From Yarrowia lipolytica (taxonomy: Eukaryota > Ascomycota > Dipodascomycetes > Dipodascales), in assembly GCF_001761485.1 (NCBI RefSeq), contig NC_090775.1:3045001-3109000 (forward strand): a stretch of 64,000 bases of DNA. Direction: 5' to 3'. Below the pieces are notes generated by a model, which was not told the origin of the DNA, ran no database searches, and saw only the letters and a program-made list of their open reading frames with translations. Below, in pieces: positions 27,658 to 38,879 of the stretch (positions within the stretch are counted from its first letter, which is position 1; every line of letters starts with the position of its first letter). Made by a program: the position numbers and the translations under genes.

Positions 27658-30400
27658 GCGGTGGACCTTCTTCACTCTCTCTCTACCTCTAAAAATATTT
27701 ATTCTGCATGTTTATTCTGCATTAAGCATTGATTGCCACAAAATACTAATTGATCCTTGTACTGATGTCGTCGTTCGTAGATTCTTTGAATGTCTCTTGC
27801 TCGTAAAGCCGTTATTTGGCTGTGTTACACTAACAGGTTGTACAGGACCGCCACAAACCTTGTGTAGAGCTCTGACAGACAGAAATTTTCAGCCTCCATC
27901 TCCATACCACGACTCACCGCTCAGACAGCCGATGGATCAAAGATCCGATGAGCCCAGTAATGGAGCTATTCTTCATTAGGCAGTTCATTGCAATGTATTC
28001 GGGTTTTCAATGTTGCCGCTCCTCTATAAGTCTCAAAACTCCTACGGCAAGTTTTAGACAACACGTTTAACTTCAGGGAGTGTGGAACTTTTTATGTACC
28101 GCCGGTACGACAACGGCTTTTGCTGTGTGGGCGTAGGGTGGCGTTTGCACTTTTCCCATACCAATGACCGCTCGCTAATCTGTGATATGCCAATCTGGGA
28201 TATATAACCCGAACCATCTGCTTCGTCGTCGCTAACCGACCCCAACTGCTCCCCCCGCCTTTGCACCAATTTTTCTTTTAGTTTATGCTGTGAACAGGCA
28301 TAGAATTTGAGCGGAACAATCGCTTTAGGCAACCGCAAACAGATGGTTCGGTTGGGGCATGGAAAAACAACTTGGAGCCGTGTGGGGGTACGTTGGGGGA
28401 ACAAAATCCAGTCTGGGGTATTAGCTATAATGTTTAGGCCAATGTTGAACCCCGTCAGAAGGACTTCCGTGGCATTATTCGGGATCATACATTGACACCA
28501 CTTGGCTACCGCAGCTGTATGAGGCCGGTCCCAATACACCAGTCGCCGCTACCGCAACCTTAGTTTGTTGAAAGAGCGCAATCGGCGTAAATTGGAAGGA
28601 GGGACATCGAGATGCAGCAACAACCGTGGAGTCACCAGAGAGTCATTAGCTGCAACACTTTCAGATCCATGATTGGCCGTGTGTTCTCGTGGCGGTGCAT
28701 GTCTGTGGTGTGTCGTTGTCGTTAACACGAAAATGGCACCAACAATGTTGATCCGGGGCGCGCTAGCTTAGACCCGTTTGTGCAGACATACACGCACTAA
28801 CACCCACTACTGCTCGCTCAATTGTCCCGATGCGAACGTTGCAATTGTCGTGTCCTTTTAACATCTCGTTTAAAAGACGCTGATCGTGCACCATATTTTG
28901 GCTCCACAGACATACAACCTTGGAGTAATTATATGACAATTGCCACTCTCAATTGAATCGTGAGATCATAACCTCACATCATTACTCGAGGAATACTACA
29001 GCATGCACACACACGCCAGACGTCAAAAAATGTTGGGGTACCTTCCCCGCTTTTATTGAGCCGTCTTGGCTGGTATAATTACAGGATGCCACTATGATCG
29101 ACAATCTCCCCTTCCTCTACCATCATTGGACCTTGCATACTTGTGGTGGTACTTTTACTTGCACTCGTAGCATATAGCCTTCGTCGGCTCAGATGTGTGA
29201 GACATACCGACCGCCTAGGTTCATACGGAGTATTCATCAGATTTTGTAAGAGAACGTAACCTGGAGAAGGATCAAGGTACATGTTACGTGATCCTCATCT
29301 TGTCATTCTATCTCTACTATCTTTGCCATTTTGCCACTAATTAACCCCACTGGTACTTACATATCCCTTGGTACTTACACCTTGCGGGATACTTTTCTGA
29401 CCACCCATCCATGCACAGGAACATGTGGCTGCTATGCGTGGCTACAAGTACACCAGCAAAACGCAAAAGTAATGACGAATGTTTTATGTACTCGTTGTAG
29501 ATGCGAAAGAATACATTCTATAAGAGTAGGTGACACACAGATGCAGTGAAACTTCTCCGTGGCACCCAGGGTCGAGCTGCTCGTAAGCAGTGGTTGTTTG
29601 AAACCGTTCCCTGTGAAACTTCCAGACACTTGTAACTTACAAAGCTTTTTCTTAGGCCGTGTTGACAGTTGTTGTTCTTGGTATCATTTCGATCCCAATA
29701 AATCACATCTCACTGCTTCTGGTATCTACACTCTGATCCAGTCCTCATATTAGAACCGTATGATGTGATCTGTAGACGCGTGTCCTCCAATATGTAGCTA
29801 ATCACTGTATATCGCAATGTTGACAGCCATTCCTCGTTTTGAGGTTTCAGTAAGGTCACTGTTGCAGAAAATATTAGTACCACTCAGGGGTCGAACTTCG
29901 AGCAACTTGTATAAGTACTCAAGCTGGTCGGCTAGCCGTTTACTCATACTTACTCATAACCTGTGGCGGGTTATTTACCGATATGTTTCTAATCAAAGCC
30001 GAATACTCGAACAACATTTCTTGTTTTCTGCATATTGTCCACCGTCTGTCTTCTTCCATTTCTACAACGCACTACTCGTCGGCGACCTGGGTCAAATTAA
30101 ATTTTCACTTTTGGAACAGATCATGCACGTGCTAGAACGAGCGGTGAGGGCGTCACTCAGTCCGAAAGGAGGGGTAAAACATCACAATTCGACGAAATAA
30201 AATGTTAAGATAGCTTTAAATCAATAATTGAATCAGCCAGCAACTTTTCAACATCAAAAATACCTCTTAACCCCAATTAATACCTTTCGTCTTCCTGCAC
30301 AGATCACGTTTAGGGTTGTAAAACCCAACCTCCACGTATATATGCAATTTGGTAGTTCCCTATTTCTTCCTTTCCCTGTACACACACATTCATAACAAAA
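27658..30400. other. 2.7-kb gene-free region upstream of ADO1
   Basis: A minus-strand frame at 28054-28488 (144 codons from its first ATG) is the longest candidate. It uses AAA, CTA and CGG freely and has no recognisable domain, so it is not called. The right end carries the ADO1 promoter, with a TATA box at 30337-30343. No RNA gene recognised. Confidence 0.5.
30337..30343 (+). promoter_or_regulatory. TATA box of ADO1
   Basis: TATATAT 58-64 bp before the ADO1 ATG, followed by a pyrimidine-rich stretch and an ACACACAT leader. Close spacing suggests a short 5' UTR. Confidence 0.5.
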
Positions 30401-31444
30401 ATGTCCACTCCCGCTTACCCCCTTGTCTGCCTCGGCAACCCCCTTCTTGACATCCAGGTCAACGTCGATGACGCCTACCTCAAGAAGTACGACCTCAAGG
30501 CCAACGATGCCATTCTTGTTGAGGATAAGCACATGCCCATTTTCGATGAGGTTGTCAAGCTCGACAATGTCGCCTACATTGCCGGTGGTGCTGCCCAGAA
30601 CGCCGCCCGAGGAGCTGCCTACGTCCTCCCCGAGAACTCTGTCGTCTACTTTGGCTCTGTTGCTGCTGACCAGTACATGGACGAGCTCCTCAAGGAGAAC
30701 GACAAGGCTGGAGTCACTTCTAAGTACCAGGTCCACGGCAAGGACTCCGGTCTGGCCACTGGTAAGTGTGCTGCTCTGATCACCGGCCAGGACCGATCTC
30801 TGGTCACTGACCTCAACGCTGCCAACCACTTCGAGCTTGAGCACCTCAAGAAGCCCGCCAACTGGGACATTGTTGAGAAGGCCAAGGTCTACTACATTGG
30901 AGGCTTCCACCTCACCGTGTGCCCTCCCGCCATCCAGGCCCTCGTTGAGCACGCCGCTGAGACCAACAAGATTGCCATCATGAACTTCTCTGCTCCCTTC
31001 CTGTGCCAATTCTTCAAGGAACCTCTTGACGCTGCTGTCCCCTACCTCGACTACGTAATCTGCAACGAGTCCGAGGCCGAGGCCTACGCCGAGTCCCACG
31101 ACCTCAAGACCAAGGATGTCGCCGAGATCGCTCAGCACATTTCCAACATTGAGAAGAAGAACACCCAGCGAAAGCGAATTGTTCTCGTCACTCAGGGTCT
31201 CGAGCCCACCATTGTTGCTACCCAGGGTGCCTCCCAGGTCCAGAAGTTCAACGTTGTTGAGCTCGACAAGTCTAAGATCAAGGACACCAACGGTGCCGGT
31301 GATGCTTTCGCCGGTGGCTTTGTCGGTGCTCTCGTTGAGGGCAAGTCTCTCGAGGAGGCCATCAAGGTTGGCCAGTGGCTCGCCGCTGAGTCCATCCAGC
31401 TCCTCGGACCCTCTTTCCCCTACCCCAAGAAGTCTCCCCAGTAA
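30401..31444 (+). CDS. ADO1: Adenosine kinase
   Basis: Phosphorylates adenosine to AMP and so pulls S-adenosylhomocysteine hydrolysis forward in the methyl cycle; cytosolic. The 347-residue PfkB-fold protein opens with LVCLGNPLLDIQV. The glycine-rich N-terminal signature is YIAGGAAQNAARGA (about 63-76), and the C-terminal PfkB signature DTNGAGDAFAGGFVGAL has the catalytic base D301. The lid-region residues LVTDLNAANHF also fit the family. Codon bias is extreme (CTC, ATC, AAG, GAG), marking an abundant protein. The gene has no intron and ends about 460 bp before the convergent GT31 gene. Ribokinase is excluded by length and by the adenosine-kinase blocks. Confidence 0.97.
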   Translation: MSTPAYPLVCLGNPLLDIQVNVDDAYLKKYDLKANDAILVEDKHMPIFDEVVKLDNVAYIAGGAAQNAARGAAYVLPENSVVYFGSVAADQYMDELLKENDKAGVTSKYQVHGKDSGLATGKCAALITGQDRSLVTDLNAANHFELEHLKKPANWDIVEKAKVYYIGGFHLTVCPPAIQALVEHAAETNKIAIMNFSAPFLCQFFKEPLDAAVPYLDYVICNESEAEAYAESHDLKTKDVAEIAQHISNIEKKNTQRKRIVLVTQGLEPTIVATQGASQVQKFNVVELDKSKIKDTNGAGDAFAGGFVGALVEGKSLEEAIKVGQWLAAESIQLLGPSFPYPKKSPQ

Positions 31445-31906
31445 GTGAGTTGCTTTTTGAAGACTCTAGAAAACATTAGAACGTGTTTCTCAACGAACGC
31501 GTATTTATTTATCGTACATAATCAACTTAGTACTAACGTTATTGACCGAGAGCTTGCAGCTCACGATGCTAGCACTGAGAAATTGCCGAATGAGGCTTGA
31601 TATATGGAAGAGCAGCATACAAAGAATCTTGAAGTAGCCACTAGGTACGCTCTTTATATATACGAGTAAATTACTCAAACATGGGTATGACGTAACACGA
31701 ACGAAGGTCGTCTTTTTCATAAGCGCCATTTGCTTTGTCTTGCAAGCACACAGCTAATGACTTGCCCACGATGATTTTCTTTTTCTATTCCACCTACTGC
31801 AACGAACTGTATCCCAAAAGTATTCATATCTTATATAATTAACCATGTGTCAGTGATTCCAGTCACTCCTGTGCGTGTTATGTTGCGTGAGAAGATGAGT
31901 ATTGGA
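31445..31906. other. Convergent spacer ADO1 / GT31 gene
   Basis: 460 bp of 3' flanks. AT-rich, with no feature beyond probable polyadenylation regions. Confidence 0.5.
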
Positions 31907-33955
31907 TTACTCCTTCTTCTCATCCCCCTTCTTTTCATCCTTCTTCTCCTCCTTCTTCTTCTCCTCCTTCTGCTTCTCCTCCTCCTTCTTTTCATCCTTG
32001 ACCTCTTCTTGCTTCTCGGCCTCCTTCATCTTGAGATCTTCATTTTCGCCCTCGGGGGCCTGGGCTCCCTGCTCCTCGGCCTGCTGTCGAAGACGCTCGG
32101 CCTCCCTGTCAGCCTGGAATCGAGACTTCCACCATCCCTCATCGGGATCAAGACCCTTGGCATCGGCTTCCTCCAGACCAGCAAGCTCGTCACAGTCAGT
32201 GGACCATCGCAAGTGCATTCGAATGTGCTCAATGTTCCATCCCACTCGCTTCTTCTTGCCCTTGGTCACAGGATAGCCCAGACTCAGGTACTTCTTGATC
32301 TTGCAAACGGAGTTTTCATCACCATCCTTGCCTGTGTACACAAACTGATAGCACCAGTCCTTGGACTGACACCACGCCTTGCACTTGTCGATGGACTGTC
32401 GAGGGGAATCCTTGAGAGGCTCAAAGGGGGGAATCTCCTGCTCGGGCTCCTTGTCTTCCTCGTCATCGTCACTCTTCTTCTTAGTGTGCTTGTTCTTCCA
32501 ATCCTCCTTCTCCTTGGCAAGCGAACTCTCCTGGCCATCACCATCGGTATCTTCCCGCTCAATGGTCCAGTCCTCTCGAACGTCGTCAGAAATGTAGGGC
32601 TTGACGAAGTCGTGGTAGAGGTCCTGGTAGGTAATGTGTTTTCGGAATTCGGGACCCTTGCTTCGCTCATACTGCCACATGAGTTCGATGTCACGGTTGG
32701 TCAGATGATGGAAGGTAGTGATGGGCTGACACCAGTTGTCCTGAAAGAACTTGAGAGTGGTAATGGGCTCTCCCTGGATCTTTCGCGCAATGTAAGGGTA
32801 CTTGCTGGCTGAGGTCATGGAGAGTTTCACCTTGGCCTTGTCGAGCAGGACCTTGGCAACCATATAATCACCACAGCAGACAGATGCAGTGTGTTCCTCA
32901 TATTCATGTTGCAGGGTGTCGAAACCATCGGCAATCTCGGCGTCCTCAAACATAGCCTTCATTGCACCATGAGAAAGAACAACACCGGATCCACCGTGAG
33001 CAAAAGTGACACCCTTGACACTGGTAGGTGAGCCCATGTACAGAGGCTCTTTGGGGTCGAGCTCCTTGAGCCACGCCAACATAGTATCGAAGAAGACGTA
33101 GGTATCGTCATCAATGAACACATACCAGTCCTTGGTAGAGTCTGTGTTCCAGGCGTGTTGCAGCATGGGGATGTTCTTGTACTTGTCGAGCTCCCATCCT
33201 CCGTCTAGCTTCATCGTTCCAAAGTCAACCTGGTTGTGAAGTTCTCGCAGCTTCTGCTGCTGTCGGTAGAGTCGGAAGTCCTGGCTGTCCATGTACTCCT
33301 GAGAGGTGTTGGCAAGGATATCAATAACCTCATAGCCAGCGATGGTATCGGGGTGGTCGGAGTAGATGGCGAAATGAGGCACTCGGGTGAGAGTTGTGTA
33401 AGCATGAATCGGCATTCGTTTCCAAAATGTGGTGGCTCCAGTCTTCAGCATGAGGAACAGCCGGTCCGATCCCTCAGCAAAGTCAGCCACCAGCTTCTGC
33501 TGCATGAACTCGCCAGCGTTGCCCACCTGCAGAGGATCGATTCCGGGAGCTCTATGAACCCCTCCCAGAGGGTATGAGGGGACGTATCCGTGTGGTCGCC
33601 ACACGTCATGTCCCATGTGTCGGTTAGCGTCAGCTCCAGCATGGAAAGCGTCGGGGTGCATCTCAAAGGCCACACCTGCGGGAGCCGTGGGTGATTTGGG
33701 TCGTTGGCCTGCAGATTGCTTTTCCGTGTCGGGTTTGGTTTCGGCTGTCAGTTCGATTGGTGCTGGAGCATCGTCTTTTGGTCGCGGATCTGAGTCCACT
33801 GGTGCCGAGCTGTGTGAGTTCCAGTCTGTATGGGCTCCAGCAAACTCCAGGACCCGATTGGAGTCTCCATACAGAGAGTAGATAGAGATGGAGATGACGG
33901 TGAGGCCGAGGATGGCAATTCCCAGCGTCGCAAGCCGCCGTTGTAATCGCACCAT
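31907..33955 (-). CDS. Golgi type II glycosyltransferase, GT31 / beta-1,3-galactosyltransferase-like
   Basis: 682 residues. A short basic cytoplasmic end (MVRLQRR) precedes one membrane anchor (about 8-27, LATLGIAILGLTVISISIYSLY), then a Pro/Ser/Thr-rich stem to about 120. The catalytic region follows: DRLFLMLKTGATTFWKRMP, HFAIYSDH, the metal-binding acidic triplet D282-D284 in WYVFIDDDTYVFF, LYMGSPT and a GGSGVVLSHGAM block, as in fringe/C1GalT-type enzymes. The cysteine-containing segment CKAWCQSKDWCYQF near 510 looks like an extra small domain. The C-terminus is a ~60-residue K/E-rich tail of likely coiled-coil or disordered nature. Donor and acceptor cannot be told from sequence. The upstream GTG-started extension of 18 residues is excluded because it would bury the anchor less well. 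Confidence 0.85.
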   Translation of the reverse strand: MVRLQRRLATLGIAILGLTVISISIYSLYGDSNRVLEFAGAHTDWNSHSSAPVDSDPRPKDDAPAPIELTAETKPDTEKQSAGQRPKSPTAPAGVAFEMHPDAFHAGADANRHMGHDVWRPHGYVPSYPLGGVHRAPGIDPLQVGNAGEFMQQKLVADFAEGSDRLFLMLKTGATTFWKRMPIHAYTTLTRVPHFAIYSDHPDTIAGYEVIDILANTSQEYMDSQDFRLYRQQQKLRELHNQVDFGTMKLDGGWELDKYKNIPMLQHAWNTDSTKDWYVFIDDDTYVFFDTMLAWLKELDPKEPLYMGSPTSVKGVTFAHGGSGVVLSHGAMKAMFEDAEIADGFDTLQHEYEEHTASVCCGDYMVAKVLLDKAKVKLSMTSASKYPYIARKIQGEPITTLKFFQDNWCQPITTFHHLTNRDIELMWQYERSKGPEFRKHITYQDLYHDFVKPYISDDVREDWTIEREDTDGDGQESSLAKEKEDWKNKHTKKKSDDDEEDKEPEQEIPPFEPLKDSPRQSIDKCKAWCQSKDWCYQFVYTGKDGDENSVCKIKKYLSLGYPVTKGKKKRVGWNIEHIRMHLRWSTDCDELAGLEEADAKGLDPDEGWWKSRFQADREAERLRQQAEEQGAQAPEGENEDLKMKEAEKQEEVKDEKKEEEKQKEEKKKEEKKDEKKGDEKKE

Positions 33956-36900
33956 GTTGTGTAGAGGGTTGTGACAAGAGGGTTGAAGGAGTGCGTTGGA
34001 TGAAGACACGTTATCAGCCCAAAACGTGATTGCCTCTGCTCTTTTGGGGTGGAGTAGGCCAATGTCGGATTGACTTTGCGGTTCTGATTACTTTTGCTGA
34101 AAGAGAGAGGCTGAGCTGCTGCTGCTGCTGGACATAGGTTTTAGCTTCTGAAAAAACGGAGGAGATGGGTCGCCCACCAGCGGCCCATTTTGTGAGCCAC
34201 GAGCTACTAGTACTTGTAGCCACTCCGGTTGGAGCCTCCTTTAGACGTGGATGTTGGTTGGATTATACTGTAGCTTGTTTTGCGGCTTCTAGCAAAGGTA
34301 CCGCAAAACAAAAGTTTTTTCACTGTTAAGACTATTTCGATACCCAAGAGTCCTCTTGACACGTCAGGCTCAAGTATATGATGCTTGGCTGCAATCCGTA
34401 GTCAAGTCGACTTGACCGTTTCCCCCAAAATACACTTCAAATACGACAAGGACATCCAAGGCTACAAAAACATGGCTTGGAAATCGGAACTACAAGTGTA
34501 AGCCTTGTCTATCATGGTAGATTCCTCATCTTCAAACATGCATATTTTAGAGTTTTGTGTTCCTATTTAAAGCGATACCATGCATGAACGCATGAAACGA
34601 ACTAAGAAAAGTTGTGCCTTGTTTGTCCAATTTAGTAACAAGCGATAAGGAAAGGGCGGTTTTGGTGGGGCAGCACAAGTAAGTCGCATCATAAGAACTC
34701 CATCTTTCTGGTGACTATAATCCTACTGATAAACTTTTCAAACACGCCTGGCCAGAACATCGGGAGGAGCGGCATACTTAACCTTGTTTGTGTAGATTTA
34801 GAATTACTACTGTAGTCACTTGTACTGTACACGGCATGCATGCATGCATTGCGTTCTCGCCTATAACCACAAACATCTGGTTTTTGGGACCCAAAAATAG
34901 CTCAAAACACCTTAGCCGCCTACAGCAGACTGGCTTGAGAAAAAAGAGGCGAGATTTTGACTGCACTACTTGCATGAACGGACCAACCGGGGAAATGGTT
35001 TCTTTGAGGTATTTCTGATTTCCCGCCACTTCCGGATGGCTCTCTACGATTTCTGGATTCCACAGTGATCGTCTCAAACACGCTTTATCCCCTGTCTTCT
35101 GCATGCAAGAATTCTTTGGTGGGTAGGTAGGTAGATTTACAGCAAACAGAATTGTGAACCCAGATTCCAATGAATAATGAATGTGGAGAAAGCCGCGTAC
35201 TTGTAGCCATCAGAGTGTCGTCCCTAAGACCTCTGGAACCGGTCCTTTCTTTGCAAAGTACAAGGTGCCGGTACTTGTAATATTTATAACGAAATTACCT
35301 CTCCGCCCACATTTTCGACCTCTGATGTATATTTGGGCCCTATAAAATTGGCTGCCTGTTCCGACTCCAGAGTGACGTCTGAACCCATGCGAGTGCTGCC
35401 TGGTCTTGGTTCATTAGCACAAGTTACTAACAAGTCGTGCCGGTAGTAATTGCCCAAGGACCCCAGTCGCCTCATCGCTGCTGACACAGATATACCTCGT
35501 CATTGTGTGATACGGTGCATGCTTGAAACACTAATACAGTAGATACATATCCGACTAAGGATGTCAACTGTCAAAATGCTGGGAAAAAATGATAGCGGGA
35601 TGCGGGTGAAATGAGGACGTGGCGGTGGTGGGCTTCGCACTAATAAAGACTACAGTACAGTAAAAGTTCATTCGTTGTTCTCGGGTCAGCTGACACTGGT
35701 TGCAAATACTGACTCCGTATGATATTTGAACAGATTTTTTTTGGTCTCATCCGCATCGTTCGTTGGGTACATGCACGCGTTGCGCCAAGGCCAGAGCCGG
35801 TGAAACTCTCCAATCTGAAACACTGAGAAAAACAGTACGAGGAAGAAGGAAAATCCAAAGAACGAACGCATAGTTGGCAATTTATACACTTGTAGTGTTG
35901 GGGCACAGTATTTATGTACAATACAGCACAAGTATACGGGACGTATTTTCTTGCGGTGTTATTGAAAAGGTACATGGGGTACTGGTAGCTTCGTTTTTTA
36001 AAAAAAAAATCAAGCAATATTTTTTCTCCTCGTATTACCGTAGCTACATCCCCGCACCTTTTATTTCAGTATGTATCGTACAAGTAGACCCGTTACAACC
36101 TGAAACCCAGCAGCAACAGAAGTGACGATATTTGACACTGGAATAGTATCATACCTACAACAGTATGCAGCTAAGAGAAATTCAAGGAGTGGTAGCTACT
36201 ATACTCTGCTGAATAATGTACAGAGGTACGTACCGGTACTCGTATCGGTACAGTACATACTTGCACGACAGCCCTCGTACTGTCGGGTGTCGTATTTTTG
36301 CTCGGTAACAGTAACCTCATCGACTGCCATAGGCTAGCAAAAGACTTGCGGAGAGCTTACCGTGCGGGCTTGGCTTTTATAGCGACCTACAAGTATTGGC
36401 CCTAAAGATATTCTGGAGGCGGTTTAGCCGGAATTTTTCACAATAATATAGATGGCTTCAGGTGATTAACCCATTTCATTGTGAAAATGTATGGGTTGTC
36501 TCGAGCAGGTACGAATATAGACGTTTCTTGTACTTGAATGCAGTTATTATACCCACACATTGCCCGATCAGCAGCTTTAGATACGACGTAACAAAAATTC
36601 AATATACCACCAATATTAGTAGCTTGAAAAGTATTACTTACTGTGTCAAATACCTCTCTCGCTTACCCCTTAAAAATCATATTCCAGGGTGCTTAACCGC
36701 TGTAATTAAGATGTATGGAACTACAAGTACAGTGCATAGTATATCTCTAGACGAACCTTAGAAGCGTTGGTTGCTTTCAGGCTAAAAGCTCTTTGCAGTG
36801 CAATGTGTTGTGCAGTACGACTTAGAGCACCATTGGCTTTGTGCGAGTCGTCGCCCCTCCACAGATGTCACAAAAACCACGGAAACGGCTGCATCATGTA

Positions 36901-37061
36901 TCGTGCTCGCACATACTGTACGCTAATGCATCCGGCATTGCAAGGGATACGAGGATACGGCTGAGAGAAGCGGGCATGAAATGTTAATTATAAATAAATA
37001 GGGAACTGGAAAAACACAGTCAAGTGGGGTTCGTGTGTGAGTGTGAGTGTCTATCTAGTAT
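33956..37061. other. 3.1-kb gene-free region
   Basis: Starts with the GT31 promoter. It contains (GCAT)n at 34833-34848, a TAC/GTAC-rich cluster at 36221-36262 and A/T tracts near 36000. Frames of 60-130 codons here begin with TTG or have no codon bias. No gene supported. Confidence 0.5.
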
Positions 37062-38879
37062 TCATGGGCGCCGTTGAAGTGGACGTCGGAGATCGGTACA
37101 GTGTCCACCTTGGGCGGCCGAATCAAGCGCAAAGCAGACAAAGATGGAGTCGACAATCATACTGAGAAGACCTTCGGTACTGCCAAGCACAAACCAACCC
37201 GTGAATGAGGCGAGAACCACTTCCCAAAGAAGATGTCCCCGAACCCAAGTGGTGGCAGCAAACAACAGAGCTGTCAGAACCCGTACTACCACCAGCAGAA
37301 GCTTCGCAAGCTTGTGCACTCGCCATGCTGCTGCAGGGAGACGGAAATGCAAGTTTTGAACAGTCAGAGAAGACGACTTTAGGTTTTGAGAGTTGATAAC
37401 AGCCAGTGTCAGAGTCAGAGGGCTCATAGAGAGCACCCCGGAGGGGGTTGCTAGAATGTACAATGCCGGTGACACAACGTTTAGAACCATTCGAAGTGGC
37501 CATGGCGCGACCACCGATGTCACGGTACCACTGAGAGAAACTACCCGTGACAGTAGCAGCACCGGAATGCGAAATGTAAGATGCAACAAGGAGCTCAGAC
37601 TGATGCTGCCAAACTGAGTCGTGAGAGCATATCCAAGAGCTGCAGCCAAGACCTGGCGCGAGCTAGTGTGCGGGAAGAGATGACGGTAAAAGTACCACTG
37701 ACTGACAGTGGCAGAAATGGTTGCTCTCTGAGTGCCGTTCAGAATACCCCAGGTCCACATGTACATGAAGATGCCCAAGGCGCTCACAAGCATGTTCTTA
37801 CCATACATGACTTGGCCGATGGCTGTGACACAGATGGCCGAGATGAGCACAAACAGGGTCATGAAGGCAAAGGACAAGAATACAAGCACGTGGTTAGCAC
37901 TGAGGATTCGACAAGAGAGCTGAATTATCCCGACTGCACGCGACACGTAATCCTTGTGCTTCCAGAATGCTAGAGGCCACATGGATCCCGTGATCATGAG
38001 TCCCAAAGTCACCCACCATGAATACCCTCCCGAAAAGAGAGTCACGAGCGCAGCTGTCCATACAGCCACCGGAAAGGCTGCAGCCAGAAAGTAGAACATT
38101 ACTGAAGAGTACTTTCGTAGGAGCAGCAGCCAGACCAAGGAGATTGCGACTGCAAACACCGTGTAATGAGCTAGTACTGTCAGTGGTAGAAATGTTAGAG
38201 ACGGAGATCCAGTCGGAGCTCCTCCATCAACACCTCGCAATAGCGCCAAAAGATACGTTGCGATCGTCGCTGCCAACATGAACAGGTACACTCCTCCCCA
38301 TACCTGGTCATATTTTATGGTATCCGATACTGAGGTTGGAGGCGCCAACTCAGGGGGTATACTTGAAGCCATGGAATCTTCATTCAGCCCGTGTTCGGGA
38401 TCCACAGGCACACCTGCTGCTGCTGCCGCTGCTGATGTTGATGCAGGAAAGAAATGTTCGCCTTCAATACTCTGTTCTGAGTCTTCGAGCTGCTTGCCAA
38501 CCTCCTCAGGTTGTCCGTCTTCTCGGTCTAGAAAGTCCACAGGGAAAAAACTCTCCTTGGGCTGTTTGTGTGACTTGCCTGGCTCCTCTACGGCTCTCAG
38601 AAAGCTGTTGCTGGGTCCTTCTGTCTCGCTGTCACTACCCGAGTTGGAGTTCCAGGATGCGTTAATCGCGTTGGACGCCTCCTCGTCGTCCTCCATGTGT
38701 TCCCATAGTCGGCGCGGCGAGTAGATGCCTCTGTGGTTGTTATTGTTGTGGTTGGTGTGGCCGTTGTGATTGCTGGATTCGGCCTCTTCGACGGCCGAGT
38801 GGAATAGCGGCACATTTGAGTCTTTTCCAAACTTGACCTGGCTTTGTGTCAGTAATTTCGATGCGTATTCGGAAAACAT
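37062..38879 (-). CDS. PNS1: Choline-transporter-like (CTL/PNS1, DUF580) multi-span membrane protein
   Basis: 605 residues. The start MFSEYASKLLTQSQVKFGK resembles the N-terminus of fungal CTL proteins, so the ATG at 38879 was chosen over an 87-residue upstream extension that begins with GTG. Residues 1-195 are hydrophilic, Asp/Glu/Ser-rich and probably cytosolic. From about 196 on there are around ten hydrophobic spans, including family-like blocks such as MYMWTWGILNGTQRATISA with following WYFYRHLFP, and ALGYALTTQFGSISLSSLL. The last span ends in DSIFVCFALDSAAQ, the CTL C-terminal motif. After that the frame reads GGHCTDLRRPLQRRP and stops, while the +1 frame continues protein-like to a TAG at 37055 (see findings). 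Transport substrate is not settled in yeasts; the name means membership of the family only. Divergent from the Rab gene. Confidence 0.78.
   Translation of the reverse strand: MFSEYASKLLTQSQVKFGKDSNVPLFHSAVEEAESSNHNGHTNHNNNNHRGIYSPRRLWEHMEDDEEASNAINASWNSNSGSDSETEGPSNSFLRAVEEPGKSHKQPKESFFPVDFLDREDGQPEEVGKQLEDSEQSIEGEHFFPASTSAAAAAAGVPVDPEHGLNEDSMASSIPPELAPPTSVSDTIKYDQVWGGVYLFMLAATIATYLLALLRGVDGGAPTGSPSLTFLPLTVLAHYTVFAVAISLVWLLLLRKYSSVMFYFLAAAFPVAVWTAALVTLFSGGYSWWVTLGLMITGSMWPLAFWKHKDYVSRAVGIIQLSCRILSANHVLVFLSFAFMTLFVLISAICVTAIGQVMYGKNMLVSALGIFMYMWTWGILNGTQRATISATVSQWYFYRHLFPHTSSRQVLAAALGYALTTQFGSISLSSLLHLTFRIPVLLLSRVVSLSGTVTSVVAPWPLRMVLNVVSPALYILATPSGVLSMSPLTLTLAVINSQNLKSSSLTVQNLHFRLPAAAWRVHKLAKLLLVVVRVLTALLFAATTWVRGHLLWEVVLASFTGWFVLGSTEGLLSMIVDSIFVCFALDSAAQGGHCTDLRRPLQRRP

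Noticed and set aside
28054-28488. 144-codon minus-strand frame
   Set aside because: Uses rare codons freely and shows no domain or promoter; likely chance.
30254-31138. Long frame antisense to ADO1
   Set aside because: Leucine/valine-rich mirror image of a highly biased gene; no family resemblance.
31847-32812. Leucine-run 'membrane protein' antisense to the GT31 gene
   Set aside because: The leucine run is the reverse of the K/E-rich tail codons; the glycosyltransferase is the real gene.
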